64,000 nt of DNA from Archangium violaceum (GCF_016887565.1 NZ_CP069396.1:895001-959000); one strand, 5' to 3'. Positions 1-8,720 are shown, counted from the first letter of the stretch. Notes: a model not told the origin generated them from the sequence alone. Made by a program: numbers and translations.

Positions 1-1259
1 GGGTCCACCGCGGGCGGCAGGCCCTCCACGTTGGGAGGTGGCGGCGGCGGTGCCTTGCACATGAGCTGCTCCAGCACCCAGAGCCCGCGCTTCACGGGCG
101 AGGTCCGGTCCGGGTGCGAGGTGACGGCGAGGATGGAGCCCTGGCCCAGCAGGCCCGAACGCTCGGGGTGTCCGGCGAGGCTCACGCGCCGCATCTCCTG
201 GGTGCCCGGCTTGGGAAGGCCGTAGTGCTGGGCGAGTGTGTCATTCACATAGGTGAAGTCCGCGTCCACGAGGTCGCGCGCGGGGTGGTCTCCGAGGAGG
301 AACTCGCGGAAGACGAGCTGGGTCTCCTGGCGCATGGCCTCGCGCAGCCCGTCGTCGAACGGGTAGAGGAGCGGATCCGGGTGGAAGGAGTCGAGCGCGC
401 GCGTGTACAGCCACTGCCCGGCGAAGTTGTCCACCAGCGCCTCCGCCTTCGGGTCCGCGAGCATCCGGCGCACCTGTTGCTCCAGGTGCTCCGGCGTCTG
501 CAGGGCGCCCGCGTCGGCCGCCGCCAGGAGCGCTTCGTCCGGCATGCTGCTCCACAGGAAGTAGGAGAGCCGGCTGGCCAGCTCGTAATCGTTCAGCCGG
601 TGCGGCTCCATCGAGGCCGGGTGGGGATCCAGCTCCACGCGGTAGAGGAAGTGCGGCGAGAGGAGCACCGCCCGCAGCGCCAGCTTCATGCCCGCGTCGA
701 AGCCGTCTCCTTGCTGCTTCGCCAGCGAGAGGAATCCCGTGAGCCGGTCCACCTCGGTGGAGGTGACTGGCCGGCGCCAGGCGCGGCGGGCGAAGCGCTC
801 CAGTATCTGTCGTCCACAGGGGAGCGGGTCCGCCGGGTCCGGCGCGCAGACGCGCACCAAGGGGGGGGTGCGGGAGGCGTCCTGCTTCCAGGTGGCCTCC
901 ACCAGCTTCTCCGCCGCGGCCGAGTACTTCTCCATCAGCAGCGGCCCCAGGCTGAGCACGTCCGCGTTGTTGTCGAAGCCGTAGCCGTGGTCGTCCGCGG
1001 GGAAGTCCCGCGAGGGGCGCGTGGTGTCCCCGAGCAGGTCCCTCACGGTGTTGTCGTACTCGGCGCGGTTGAGCCGGTGCAGGGTGACGCGGCCGGGGTC
1101 TCTCGGCCCCTGACACTCCGGGGGCGTTTGATCCGGGTCCGCCGGATCGGTGGGCGTCTCCTTGGCTCGCGATTCTTTATTGGTACAGCTGGCGAGCAAC
1201 AGTGCGCAGGCCGCGCCCGCCAGCGCCATTCGCCAGCCGCGTGAGTCCATCTTGTTCAC
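1..1259 (-). pseudogene. DUF1587/DUF1592/DUF1588 lipoprotein, frameshifted and cut by window edge
   Basis: The probable start is GTG at 1259, with GAGGAG about ten bases upstream; ATG at 1250 is the alternative. It opens a lipoprotein signal ending LLASC. The first frame carries a DUF1587-like segment (VTLHRLNRAEYDNTVRDLL). The matching DUF1592 (FARRAWRRPVTSTEVDRL, then SRLSYFLWSSMPDEALL) and DUF1588 (SGLLGQGSILAVTSHPDRT) segments lie in a different frame. The switch falls at a run of eight G at 861-868; removing one base restores one continuous protein. Members of this family usually end with DUF1585, which would lie beyond position 1. They are often exported and occur next to cytochromes and propeller proteins; function here is unknown. 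The extra base could be a real mutation, a slipping tract, or a sequencing error. Confidence 0.75.
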
Positions 1260-1470
1260 GTCGGATCTCCTCCTCACGGGGGCTCGAGCGGAATCCGGAG
1301 CAATTTCTCCACCAAGCAGTGTCTCCGTCGGACCGGATACGGAGAGCTCCGATGGCGGGACGAGCCCGTGTCGGAGACTCGTCGGATGCGTGGGAATGCG
1401 CGGGGCGGGGGAGGGAAGCCGTGTGCCCTGTGTTGGGCATGCCACGTGTCACGGTGGGGCATGCGCGTGA

Positions 1471-1605
1471 GCGGTTCGCCGCACCGTAGAATGCCTGTCT
1501 CCGCGACACCGCTATGCGGGTGAGCTCCAAGGCAATATCTACAAAGAGGCCTTCGGGCCCGCCGAGGTCGAAATCATCGGTCCCCGAAAAGGAGTCTTCT
1601 GGTGA
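1471..1605 (+). pseudogene. C-terminal remnant of a polymorphic-toxin-like gene
   Basis: An open frame without its own start codon runs from a stop at 1468-1470 to TGA at 1603-1605. It encodes a coherent tail containing YAGELQGNIYKEAFGP and ending EIIGPRKGVFW. The TGA overlaps the GTG of the downstream DUF3396 gene, the tight coupling expected of a toxin and its immunity gene. The region before about 1471 shows no matching coding sequence, so only the last 40 or so codons survive. The toxin assignment rests on the neighbour and on the tail's look, not on a recognised catalytic motif. Confidence 0.5.
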
Positions 1606-2513
1606 GCGAGCGTTACCCGAGAATCCGCCTCCGTACGGAGTCCCACGGATACTGGATATTCGAGGGCTTGCGGCTGGACTTCTACATGCGCCGACCGCAC
1701 ACGCAGATGACGCGGGCGGTGATGCGCTCGCTGGATACCTACCTGGAAGCGGTGGGCGTGGAGAATCTCGGCTTCTACGTGGACGACGAAGGGGATTACC
1801 AGGAACTCGACGCCGCGGGTTGGGCTCTCACCCGGCGAAATCTGCTGGAGGACCCCTGGCCTCGCATCATCTTGAGCGACATCAGAACGAGTGGTCCGGA
1901 GCGGTACCGTTTCGAGTACTACGGCAGGCGACTCGACGACCCCAAATGGAGAAGTTCGGACAAGCATGCATGCGTTGCGTCGTTCTGGCTGCCCACGGAG
2001 TACCTGGAGGAGCAGGGACCCGGGCGGGTGCGGGCGCTGGCGCTGGAACTGGCGGCTCCCCTGCCTTTCTGCTCCGGCAACGGCGGACTGGCCTTCCTGG
2101 GTCCGAACGACGTGGTGGGAGTGACGAAGGAGATCCAGGACCGGTGCTTCCGCTACCCGGGCATGGACATCCCCGACGTGGCGTCCTACTCGTACAACAT
2201 CGGCACGCGGGTACGAGGCCCCTCGTGGCTGACGTTCCTGGGTCAGCCAGTACTGGGAGAACTGGGCGGCGCGGATGCATTGCGCGCGCGGCTGCGCTCA
2301 CCGGGCACCACGGTGCAGGAGTTGGACGGCGAGCGGGTGGTGGTGACGCTGGGTGAGTGGCCGGACGCGGGTGATACCGAGCAGGGCCGAACGCTTCCCG
2401 CCTACCGCGAGCTGGCGCGAGTGCTGGAGCCCTGGTTCTACGAAGGGCCCATGTACGAGAATCGATTCCGCCCGGAGGACAGGCGCCGTTGGGAGCGCCG
2501 GTTCCTCGACTGA
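1602..2513 (+). CDS. DUF3396 (type VI immunity-like) protein
   Basis: This is a 303-residue cytoplasmic protein with no signal peptide. The start is GTG at 1602, overlapping the stop of the truncated frame upstream. The N-terminal half (FEGLRLDFYMRRPHTQMTRA, then LGFYVDDEGDYQEL) and the later WLPTEYLEEQGPGRVRALAL resemble DUF3396, a family known as immunity proteins to nuclease effectors and very common in myxobacteria. Its likely role is to bind and neutralise a toxin once encoded just upstream, of which only a C-terminal scrap remains. It would then be an orphan that could still protect against the same toxin delivered by relatives. The family call is fairly secure; the target is inferred. 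Confidence 0.75.
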   Translation: MSERYPRIRLRTESHGYWIFEGLRLDFYMRRPHTQMTRAVMRSLDTYLEAVGVENLGFYVDDEGDYQELDAAGWALTRRNLLEDPWPRIILSDIRTSGPERYRFEYYGRRLDDPKWRSSDKHACVASFWLPTEYLEEQGPGRVRALALELAAPLPFCSGNGGLAFLGPNDVVGVTKEIQDRCFRYPGMDIPDVASYSYNIGTRVRGPSWLTFLGQPVLGELGGADALRARLRSPGTTVQELDGERVVVTLGEWPDAGDTEQGRTLPAYRELARVLEPWFYEGPMYENRFRPEDRRRWERRFLD

Positions 2514-2527
2514 CCTCCGCTCCGTCT

Positions 2528-3913
2528 TCAGCGCTCCAACTGGAGGACGAAGGTGTTGGTGCCCGGGCCCGGAGTCAGCGGGCCGGTGCCGAGGTCCACC
2601 GGGGCCCGGAAGGTGCCAACGAGCGCACCCTCTCCGTGGCGTGACACGGAGAGGTCCACCGGCAGCGTCGCGGCGGAGGGGTAGCCGTGGAACCACTGGA
2701 GCTTCCCCGTGGGGCGCTGGAGCCGCAACATGTACAGGTTGGTCGCGCCCGGGTAGCCCGCGAGCGCGCCGAGTCCCAGGCCGAAGTCCTCGCCTCCCGT
2801 GTAGCGGCCGGCCACCACCATGCCCGCGTCCTGGTCCATCTCCACCAGCCCCCAGGTGGTGCCGAGCAGGAAGCCCCAGCGCTCGTCACCGTCCCGCTCG
2901 TACGCGAGCACCAGGCCGCGGCTCGTGGGCGCGGAGAGCCTCTCCTGGCGGAAGACGAAGCTTCCCGTGAAGTAGCCGGACACCACCACCTGGCCGCCCT
3001 GGGCCGCCACGCTCATGGCCAGCCCCGAGGCTCCGTCGAGCCGCCGCGTCCACCGATGCTTGCCCTCGGAGCTGATGCGGGTGAGGAAGGGCGTGAGGAG
3101 CGGCGAGGGTGGGACGAACTGACCGCCCGCCAGGTAGAGGTCTCCCGTGTCATCCTGCGCGAGGTCCATCGGGACGCCGCGCGCGGAGTCGACGAAGACC
3201 CAGCGCAACCGGCCCTCGGGTCCGTACTGGACGAGGTAGGGATTGCCGGTGCCCGAGACCGGACCATTGCCGAAGTCCACCTGGCCCGACAGCACGCCCG
3301 AGAGGGTGATGTCGCCCCACGTGTCCACGGCCAGCTCCGTGGCGCTGGTGGGCAGGGCCCGGCCCCAGCGCGGATGTCCCCCCGGGTCCAACCGCGCGAG
3401 GAACGCGCCGGCCGGCAGCGGTCCTCCGCCGAGGTCCAACCCGCCGCTCTGCTGGCCCGTGAGGAAGAGGTTCCCCTGCCTGTCGGCCGTGAGCGCCTGG
3501 GCCCGCACGTACGGCTTCACTCCCGCGCGCGCGGGCGCTTCGAGGAGGCGGATCCACAGCAACTCGCCGCCCGGCGAGTACTTCGACACGACGAGGACGG
3601 ACGTCCCCGAGGGAGTGCCCAGGGGGCCATGTCCGAAATCGATGGGCGTGAGGTGATTGCCCACGGTGATGACGTTGTCCTGCCGGTCATGCGTGATGGC
3701 CACCGGCGCGTCGCTCCCTCCCGCGCTCCGCACCGTGCGCACCCACCGCGTCTCGCCTCCGGGCTGACGACGCTTGTCGGCCGTCTGCGAATCGAGGTCT
3801 TCGCCGAAGGAGCCTTCGGACAGGGGGTCTCCGCCCGCGCCGCAACCCGTGAGCACGGACACCATGAGGAACAGACACAGACGTCCGCATGCCCGCTTGC
3901 CGTTTCCAGCCAT
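2528..3913 (-). CDS. exported lipoprotein with DFG-x-GP beta-propeller-like repeats
   Basis: The protein has 461 residues, from ATG 3913 with GGAG six bases upstream. The N-terminus is a lipoprotein signal (LFLMVSVLTGCGAGG). The body is made of repeated units of 50-60 residues. Each contains a D-x-x-GN strand, a (V/I/L)DFG-x-GP or DLG-x-GP loop and an aromatic end such as LLWIRL, HPRWGR, LRWVFV or LQWFHG. This is the pattern of SBBP-like or YncE-like propellers common in myxobacterial exported proteins. No catalytic residues are visible. It converges with the DUF3396 gene, 14 bases apart. It is probably outer-membrane anchored; function unknown. Confidence 0.75.
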   Translation of the reverse strand: MAGNGKRACGRLCLFLMVSVLTGCGAGGDPLSEGSFGEDLDSQTADKRRQPGGETRWVRTVRSAGGSDAPVAITHDRQDNVITVGNHLTPIDFGHGPLGTPSGTSVLVVSKYSPGGELLWIRLLEAPARAGVKPYVRAQALTADRQGNLFLTGQQSGGLDLGGGPLPAGAFLARLDPGGHPRWGRALPTSATELAVDTWGDITLSGVLSGQVDFGNGPVSGTGNPYLVQYGPEGRLRWVFVDSARGVPMDLAQDDTGDLYLAGGQFVPPSPLLTPFLTRISSEGKHRWTRRLDGASGLAMSVAAQGGQVVVSGYFTGSFVFRQERLSAPTSRGLVLAYERDGDERWGFLLGTTWGLVEMDQDAGMVVAGRYTGGEDFGLGLGALAGYPGATNLYMLRLQRPTGKLQWFHGYPSAATLPVDLSVSRHGEGALVGTFRAPVDLGTGPLTPGPGTNTFVLQLER

Positions 3914-4159
3914 GACTGACTCCTGCCGGCCAGCGCCGGCTCCCGTCGGGCCAGGGTGGGGGTTGCCCGCCGATGCCTCAACAGTGAAGGTGGACGCCGG
4001 TGCAAATCTCCTGTCCGGGCGGATGGTGTGCGCGTCGGACCATGAACAGCCGTCTCCGACTGGTGACTTCCGGGCTCGGGGAACCTGCTCTCCTGTCGGC
4101 CCCGCTCCGACCGACCGGGGGACGGGATGACGCGGGGAGCAAGGGCCGGGAGGTGCCGC

Positions 4160-4987
4160 GTGACGGATGCCGAGTGTCTGGAGTTGCTGCGCTGGGCCGC
4201 GCCTCGTCTGGGCTTGCGCTACGAGGGTTTCCGCCGTGTGCGAGGACAGGTGTGCAAGCGCGTCGGCCGGAGGATGAAGGCGCTCGGGGTGCCGGGGCTG
4301 GTCGCCTACCTCGAGCGGCTGGAGGGAGATCCGGCCGAGCGCGCCGTGCTCGATGCGCTGTGCCGCGTCACCATCTCCCGCTTCTACCGGGACCAGGGGG
4401 TCTTCGACGCCCTGCGCGAGTCGCTCCTCCCCGAGGTGCTGGAGGCCGCACGGGCCCGGGGCGGGTCCGTGCTGCGCGTGTGGAGCGCCGGGTGCGCCTC
4501 GGGCGAGGAGCCCTACACCGTCTCCGTCCTCTTCCGGCTGGGCCTGGGGCCGCGCTTCCCGGACTTTCGCCTGGAGCTGGTGGCCACCGACGCGGACGCC
4601 TCGCTCCTGGAGCGCGCGCGGGAGGGCTGCTACCGGCGCGCCACGTTGCGGGAGCTGCCCTCCGCGTGGGTGGACCGGGCCTTCTCGCCGCGGGAAGACC
4701 TGCTGTGCCTGCGGCCCGAGTACCGCGAGGGGCTCGACTTCCGCCTGGAGGATCTGCGCCAGCGCATGCCCGAGGGCCCCTTCCACCTGGTGCTCTGCCG
4801 CAACGTGGCCTTCACCTACTTCGCGCCGCCCGTGCAGCGCGAGGTGCTGGCGCGCCTGTTGGAGCGATTGGAGCCCGGGGGGCTGCTGGCCATCGGCGCC
4901 CACGAGTCCCTCCCCGAGGGCATCACGGGCCTGGCTCGTGCCTCCGGGGCGCTCCCCCTGTTTCGCCGCCGGACCCCGACGGATTGA
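4160..4987 (+). CDS. cheR: CheR-type protein-glutamate methyltransferase
   Basis: CheR transfers methyl groups from S-adenosylmethionine to glutamates of chemoreceptors. I favour GTG 4160, which has GGGAGG seven bases upstream and gives 275 residues; ATG 4127 in the same frame adds 11. A helical CheR_N domain covers about residues 10-85, ending with VTISRFYRDQGVF, the usual region before the catalytic fold. The SAM site follows as VLRVWSAGCASGEEPYT, with ELVATDADASLLERAREG and FHLVLCRNVAFTY further on. No CheA, CheB, CheW or receptor gene lies nearby, so this is a solitary CheR, as often seen in genomes with several chemosensory systems. Confidence 0.9.
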   Translation: MTDAECLELLRWAAPRLGLRYEGFRRVRGQVCKRVGRRMKALGVPGLVAYLERLEGDPAERAVLDALCRVTISRFYRDQGVFDALRESLLPEVLEAARARGGSVLRVWSAGCASGEEPYTVSVLFRLGLGPRFPDFRLELVATDADASLLERAREGCYRRATLRELPSAWVDRAFSPREDLLCLRPEYREGLDFRLEDLRQRMPEGPFHLVLCRNVAFTYFAPPVQREVLARLLERLEPGGLLAIGAHESLPEGITGLARASGALPLFRRRTPTD

Positions 4988-5086
4988 CGCGTCTCGACTT
5001 GCTGGAATGTAAGAGTTCCGCTACATCCGGATTCTTCTTGAATTCTTTGCTTCTTGGAATTTTGGGACACAAGGGGATACGCGCCT

Positions 5087-5989
5087 ATGCGGAAGGTACT
5101 CGGAGCAGTCGCGGCGATGGTGCTGTGGGGTTGCGGTGGGCAGGGCGGCGAGCCGAATCGCACGGACGAAGGGATGAAGACGGACGGGCTGGAGCTGAAG
5201 CAGGAGGCCGGGGTGGTGTCCGGCCGCTACGTGCAGGGAGGCACCGAGGTGGGCTTCTCCTCGCGTTCGGTGGAGGAGGGGGTCTACCGCATCGAGCTGC
5301 GGCAGAACGGGATGACGCTGACGGGCCTGGTGGACGCGGCCAACGGCGTGTCATCGCTGGACGGGTTCGCGGAGGAGAGCGGTCTGGACACGCAGATGCT
5401 GGACGGGGACCGCGAGCTGCTGACGGGCCTGTACGCGGCGCTCAACGCGCAGCTGCCGGCCAGTGACGCGGCGTCGCCCGAGGCGAAGTACCTGCGGCGC
5501 GCGGTGGGCCTGTGGTCCGAGCACCCGAGCACCGTGGAGCTGCAGCGCACGGTGATGGGCGAGCAGGGGCGCGGCTACACGATGCTGTGCAGCTACGCGA
5601 AGTGCAATGGCAGCTACACGGGCAGCTGCGGAGGCAGCTTCAACTGGTACTCGTACGCCAAGCACGACTGCCAGCATGGCGGCTTCGACGCCACCATCAA
5701 CCAGCAGATCGCCCAGCTGGGCAACCACGCCACGTGCAGCGGTGACGAGTACTACATGAGCGGCGGCTCGTGGGTGTGCGGCGAGCCGGACCACTGGAGC
5801 CGCCCGAAGGTGCAGGGCAGCTGCTTCGGCCGCTGCGGTGGTGGCTGCGGTGGCGACACCCAGTACACGCTGGATGCGACCAACCACGACGGCTGCGTGC
5901 GCAACGGCCATGCGCTGGCGAGCGCCTACTGCGACGACCAGTTCGCCTCCGCGAGCGACGACGAGCTGTACGCTCCCAACTGCTACTGA
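5087..5989 (+). CDS. secreted lipoprotein with C-terminal Cys-rich, phospholipase A2-like domain
   Basis: This is a 300-residue protein. ATG 5087 is chosen over the in-frame TTG 5054 because the lipoprotein signal (MVLWGCGGQ) begins there. Residues 20-165 form an unrecognised alpha/beta-like region. Residues 165-300 form a compact domain rich in paired Cys (CSYAKCNGSY, GSCFGRCGGGCGG) with an N-H-D-G-C-V-R motif followed by YCDDQFASASDDEL. An HD next to Cys, with a following DD/DE helix, recalls secreted phospholipase A2-type folds, but I cannot confirm it. The next lipoprotein gene starts inside its stop codon (TGATG), so the two are translationally coupled. Confidence 0.75.
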   Translation: MRKVLGAVAAMVLWGCGGQGGEPNRTDEGMKTDGLELKQEAGVVSGRYVQGGTEVGFSSRSVEEGVYRIELRQNGMTLTGLVDAANGVSSLDGFAEESGLDTQMLDGDRELLTGLYAALNAQLPASDAASPEAKYLRRAVGLWSEHPSTVELQRTVMGEQGRGYTMLCSYAKCNGSYTGSCGGSFNWYSYAKHDCQHGGFDATINQQIAQLGNHATCSGDEYYMSGGSWVCGEPDHWSRPKVQGSCFGRCGGGCGGDTQYTLDATNHDGCVRNGHALASAYCDDQFASASDDELYAPNCY

Positions 5990-6378
5990 TGACACGCTCC
6001 AGGTGGGTGAGGGCGGTGCCGCGCGCCGTGGTGTGGCTGGGCCTGCTGGCCGCCCTCGCATGTAGACCCTCGGAGACGAGGAAGACGGAGGCCGCGCGGG
6101 CCACGGTGCAGCGCTTCTTCGAGGCGCTGCCCGCGGGGGACTGCGCGGTGCTCGGTCCGTTGCTGGTGGGCCAGGAGTCGGACGGCTGCCGGGCGACGGT
6201 GGACGAGCTGAACGAGCATGGAGTCTCCCTGGTGGAGGTGGTGGACGCGACGGTGGACGGGCGGGACCCGAGCGCGGTGATGGTGCGCGCGCGGGTGGCT
6301 CGGAACGGACGGGTCCGCGAGCAGCCGATGCTCCTGCGGGTGGAGGAGCACCCGGACGGCTGGAAGCTGCGCCTGTGA
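5989..6378 (+). CDS. small lipoprotein with NTF2-like look
   Basis: The 129-residue product starts at ATG 5989, overlapping the upstream stop. The signal ends GLLAALACRPS, a lipobox. The mature part (ARATVQRFFEALPAGDCAVL, then VSLVEVVDATVDGRDPSAVMV, then PMLLRVEEHPDGWKLRL) has the order of a DUF4878/NTF2-like cone fold: a helix with FFEAL, then strands ending in DGWKL. No catalytic residue is evident. It is co-transcribed with the Cys-rich lipoprotein upstream. A role as its envelope partner is inference only. Confidence 0.75.
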   Translation: MTRSRWVRAVPRAVVWLGLLAALACRPSETRKTEAARATVQRFFEALPAGDCAVLGPLLVGQESDGCRATVDELNEHGVSLVEVVDATVDGRDPSAVMVRARVARNGRVREQPMLLRVEEHPDGWKLRL

Positions 6379-6421
6379 GTGAAGGCGCGGTGGGCCCCTC
6401 TTGGGGGAGAATGGACGAGCG

Positions 6422-6997
6422 ATGAACAACCGGTCCCGATTCGTTCCACCGCTCGCCGCGGGCCTGCTGTTGGGGTCCGCGCTGGCGCTGCGCTTCTTGT
6501 GGCCCATGCCGGAAGCGGGCTCCTCGACGCGGCAGCCGCCGCCGTCCGTGGCGGTGTCCACGTCCACGGCCTCCGAGCCCGCGCCCGTGCCTTCCGTGAC
6601 CGCGGCGGCGAAGCCCGAGCCGGTGAAGCTGGAGACACAGGCGCAGGTGGGGGAGGGGCCGAGGGCGACGGTGGTGCCGATTGGCCCTGGGGACGTGGTG
6701 CCGGAGCCCGAGGTGGCCAATCCCCTGCCGCAGGAGAACGACCCCATCGAGCCGGAGAAGCCGCAGACGGCGGCATGGCGGCACGAGAAGATGGTGCGAG
6801 TCACGGAGCTGTTGGGGCGGGACGTGGAGAGGCTGGAGCAGGAGCGGAAGGCGGCGCAGACGCGAGGGGACGAGACGGAGGCGAGGCGGCTGGCGGTCCA
6901 ACTCACGCGGCACCAGGCGAGGCTGGGAAAGCTGAGAGAGGAGACGGAGGCGCTGAAGGAGGCGGCCCGTCAGGAAGAGCAAGCGAAGGCCGAGTGA
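6422..6997 (+). CDS. membrane-anchored Pro-rich/coiled-coil protein
   Basis: The product has 191 residues. ATG 6422 follows GGGGGAGAATGGACGAGCG, and the hydrophobic N-terminal segment (FVPPLAAGLLLGSALALRFL) starts at once. Residues 35-120 are Pro/Ala/Glu/Val-rich and likely disordered. Residues 125-191 are highly charged (LGRDVERLEQERKAAQTRG and so on) and should form a long coiled coil. There is no recognised domain. The gene sits 43 bases after the coupled lipoprotein pair on the same strand. It is followed directly by two palindromic repeats that may end transcription. Confidence 0.7.
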   Translation: MNNRSRFVPPLAAGLLLGSALALRFLWPMPEAGSSTRQPPPSVAVSTSTASEPAPVPSVTAAAKPEPVKLETQAQVGEGPRATVVPIGPGDVVPEPEVANPLPQENDPIEPEKPQTAAWRHEKMVRVTELLGRDVERLEQERKAAQTRGDETEARRLAVQLTRHQARLGKLREETEALKEAARQEEQAKAE

Positions 6998-7004
6998 GAG
7001 CAAA

Positions 7005-7099
7005 ACCCCTCTCCCTTCGGGAGAGGGACGGGGTGAGGGTACCGGATGAACCCGGGTTGCGATCACCCTCTCCCTCTGGGAGAGGGCAGGGGTGAGGGT
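7005..7099 (+). repeat. two REP-like palindromic repeats in tandem
   Basis: Copy one is 7005-7040 and copy two 7065-7099. Each has a perfect CCCTCTCCC / GGGAGAGGG stem with a three- or four-base loop, followed by GGGGTGAGGGT. Three more copies occur in this window (35944-35978, 36004-36038, 60725-60759). The second copy lies within the open reading frame of the downstream protease. Confidence 0.9.
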
Positions 7100-8266
7100 C
7101 GTCACGGAGTCACCGTCCTCCTCCTGGCGCTGTTGACGCTGAGCGCCTGCGGACCAACCCAATCCGCGCCTTTCGCGCCATCCACCCGAGAGAACCCGGT
7201 GGTCGGAGGCACATCCGCGCCGGATGACGAGGCGGTGGTGGCGTTGCTGGCGCGCCGGGCGAGGTGCACGGGAGAACCCCTGACGCTGCTGTGCACGGGG
7301 GCGCTGATCGCGCCGGACGTGGTGCTGACGGCGGCGCACTGCCTGGACATCTTCGGTACGGAGGGGGCCTACGAAATCTTCCTCGGGGCGAGGCTGCTGC
7401 CCGAGCCCGAGCCGCGAGGCCATTTCGCCCGGGTGGCACGAGCAGTGAAACACCCTGACTACGACCGTGCCAGCCACACCTTCGATGCGGCGCTGCTGCG
7501 TCTCGCCCGACCCCTGGACGCGCCACCCTTGCCCCTGCCCGAGCCGGGCTGGGGCGAGCTGGAAACCGGGCGGGAAGCGCGAGTGGTGGGTTTTGGCGAC
7601 ACGAAGGACGCGAGCACCCCATCGGGCGAGCGGAGACAGGGAACCCTCCGCGTGACGTCGGTGGATCCAGGAGCGTTCCATGCGGGGCCGTCGCCGGCGA
7701 TGAGCTGCGTGGGAGACAGCGGGGGGCCGGTGCTGGTGCGAGGCTCGGACGGGCGCGAGGTGCTCGTGGGCATCACGGCGAGCGGCGACGTGGCGTGCCG
7801 GAGGGACGCCTTCAACGTCCGGGTGGACGCGCTGCTCGAGTCCTTCATCGCCCCCTTCCTGGCCGAGCGCCTCCCGCCCACGGGGCCGGTGCTCGCGCTC
7901 GAGACGCTCTGCACGGCGGCGTGCACGCGGGACGACGAGTGCCCCTCGGGGCTCGCCTGTGTCCCCGTGACGGAGGGCGGACCGGGCCGTTGCCTCCAGC
8001 CCGCGCTCCAGGAAGGGGACTACGGAGCGCTCTGCACCGAGGACGCCCACTGTGAAGCGGGGAGCGTGTGCGCGCGCCTGGAGCCCGAGGGCGAAGACGC
8101 GTGCCGGTGCTTCACGCCGTGCGGCCAGTCACAGCCGCCCGCGCCCGAGGAGGCGGGGGGCTGCACGGGAGCGCCAGGCCCGGGGGCGCTGGCGTGGCTC
8201 GTGTGGGCCGTGTGGCTCAGCCGCCGTGGAGGGGCAGGCGCTTGCGCGGGCCACCGCTGTGGGTGA
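7046..8266 (+). CDS. secreted trypsin-like serine protease with Cys-rich and MYXO-CTERM-like tail
   Basis: This is an S1-family protease. The catalytic triad is visible as H98 (LTAAHC), D147 (FDAALLRL) and S225 (CVGDSGGPV), and VVGGT near residue 52 marks the usual mature start. The signal segment GVTVLLLALLTLSACG ends in a lipobox. After the protease domain come two Cys-rich modules (CTAACTRDDECPSGLAC, and CTEDAHCEAGSVCARL). A Gly-Cys / hydrophobic / Arg tail (GALAWLVWAVWLSRRG) follows, as in MYXO-CTERM sorting signals. ATG 7046 is the only in-frame ATG or GTG before the signal. Its N-terminal codons are encoded by a REP-like repeat, so the true start is uncertain. The 3' end overlaps the convergent gene by 50 bases. 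Confidence 0.88.
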   Translation: MNPGCDHPLPLGEGRGEGRHGVTVLLLALLTLSACGPTQSAPFAPSTRENPVVGGTSAPDDEAVVALLARRARCTGEPLTLLCTGALIAPDVVLTAAHCLDIFGTEGAYEIFLGARLLPEPEPRGHFARVARAVKHPDYDRASHTFDAALLRLARPLDAPPLPLPEPGWGELETGREARVVGFGDTKDASTPSGERRQGTLRVTSVDPGAFHAGPSPAMSCVGDSGGPVLVRGSDGREVLVGITASGDVACRRDAFNVRVDALLESFIAPFLAERLPPTGPVLALETLCTAACTRDDECPSGLACVPVTEGGPGRCLQPALQEGDYGALCTEDAHCEAGSVCARLEPEGEDACRCFTPCGQSQPPAPEEAGGCTGAPGPGALAWLVWAVWLSRRGGAGACAGHRCG

Positions 8267-8720
8267 TGTCCATCTCGCTGGGGGCCTTCTTGCGGCCCTG
8301 CACGGGCGAGCCGCGCTTGCTGCGAGCCTCCTGACGCTGCTTCGCCTCGTTGCGGGGATTCTTGGGGCGCTCCTCGCGGCGGTAGGCGGCGGCGGACTCG
8401 GCGGCGACGGTCTTCCGGTGTGTTCCGTGGCGGTACTGGGCGGCGGCCTCGTCCGGAATCGTCTTGCGGCGCGAGGTGGAGCTCCCGGTCTCCGGGATGG
8501 GAAGCTTGAGGCTCTGGGCCGTCTTGCCCTCGCCTGGCGGACGGCGGCGGCTGACGGAGCGCTCGGTGGTGCGGGTGCGGCCGGCGATGCCCCGGCTCTT
8601 CTTGAGGGCGTGGGCGCTCTTGCCGGCGGGAACGTCGCCGATGTCCGAGGCCTTCACGGTCATGGTCGTGCCCTTCGCCTTGGCACGTTTGGCGCGCAGC
8701 TGCTTGGTTTTCTCTGGCAT
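8217..8720 (-). CDS. basic, low-complexity protein with C-terminal GRKK motif
   Basis: The 167-residue product starts at ATG 8720 behind a strong GGAGGA site. It is rich in Lys, Arg, Ser and Pro, has no predicted membrane or signal segment, and is probably disordered. The end reads GRKKAPSEMDI, closely matching GRKKPPSQMHI at the end of the 88-residue protein at 9903-10169, so the two share a short tail motif. No known family. The charge suggests nucleic-acid or polyanion binding, which is inference. Confidence 0.65.
   Translation of the reverse strand: MPEKTKQLRAKRAKAKGTTMTVKASDIGDVPAGKSAHALKKSRGIAGRTRTTERSVSRRRPPGEGKTAQSLKLPIPETGSSTSRRKTIPDEAAAQYRHGTHRKTVAAESAAAYRREERPKNPRNEAKQRQEARSKRGSPVQGRKKAPSEMDITHSGGPRKRLPLHGG

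Noticed and set aside
5087-6997. A single functional system made of the Cys-rich protein, small lipoprotein and coiled-coil protein
   Set aside because: Only the first two are translationally coupled. There is no evidence beyond proximity for the third.
5351-8050. An 899-codon open frame on the minus strand
   Set aside because: It covers the antisense of the Cys-rich protein, lipoprotein, coiled-coil and trypsin genes. It has Arg/His-rich low-complexity translation and no start context.
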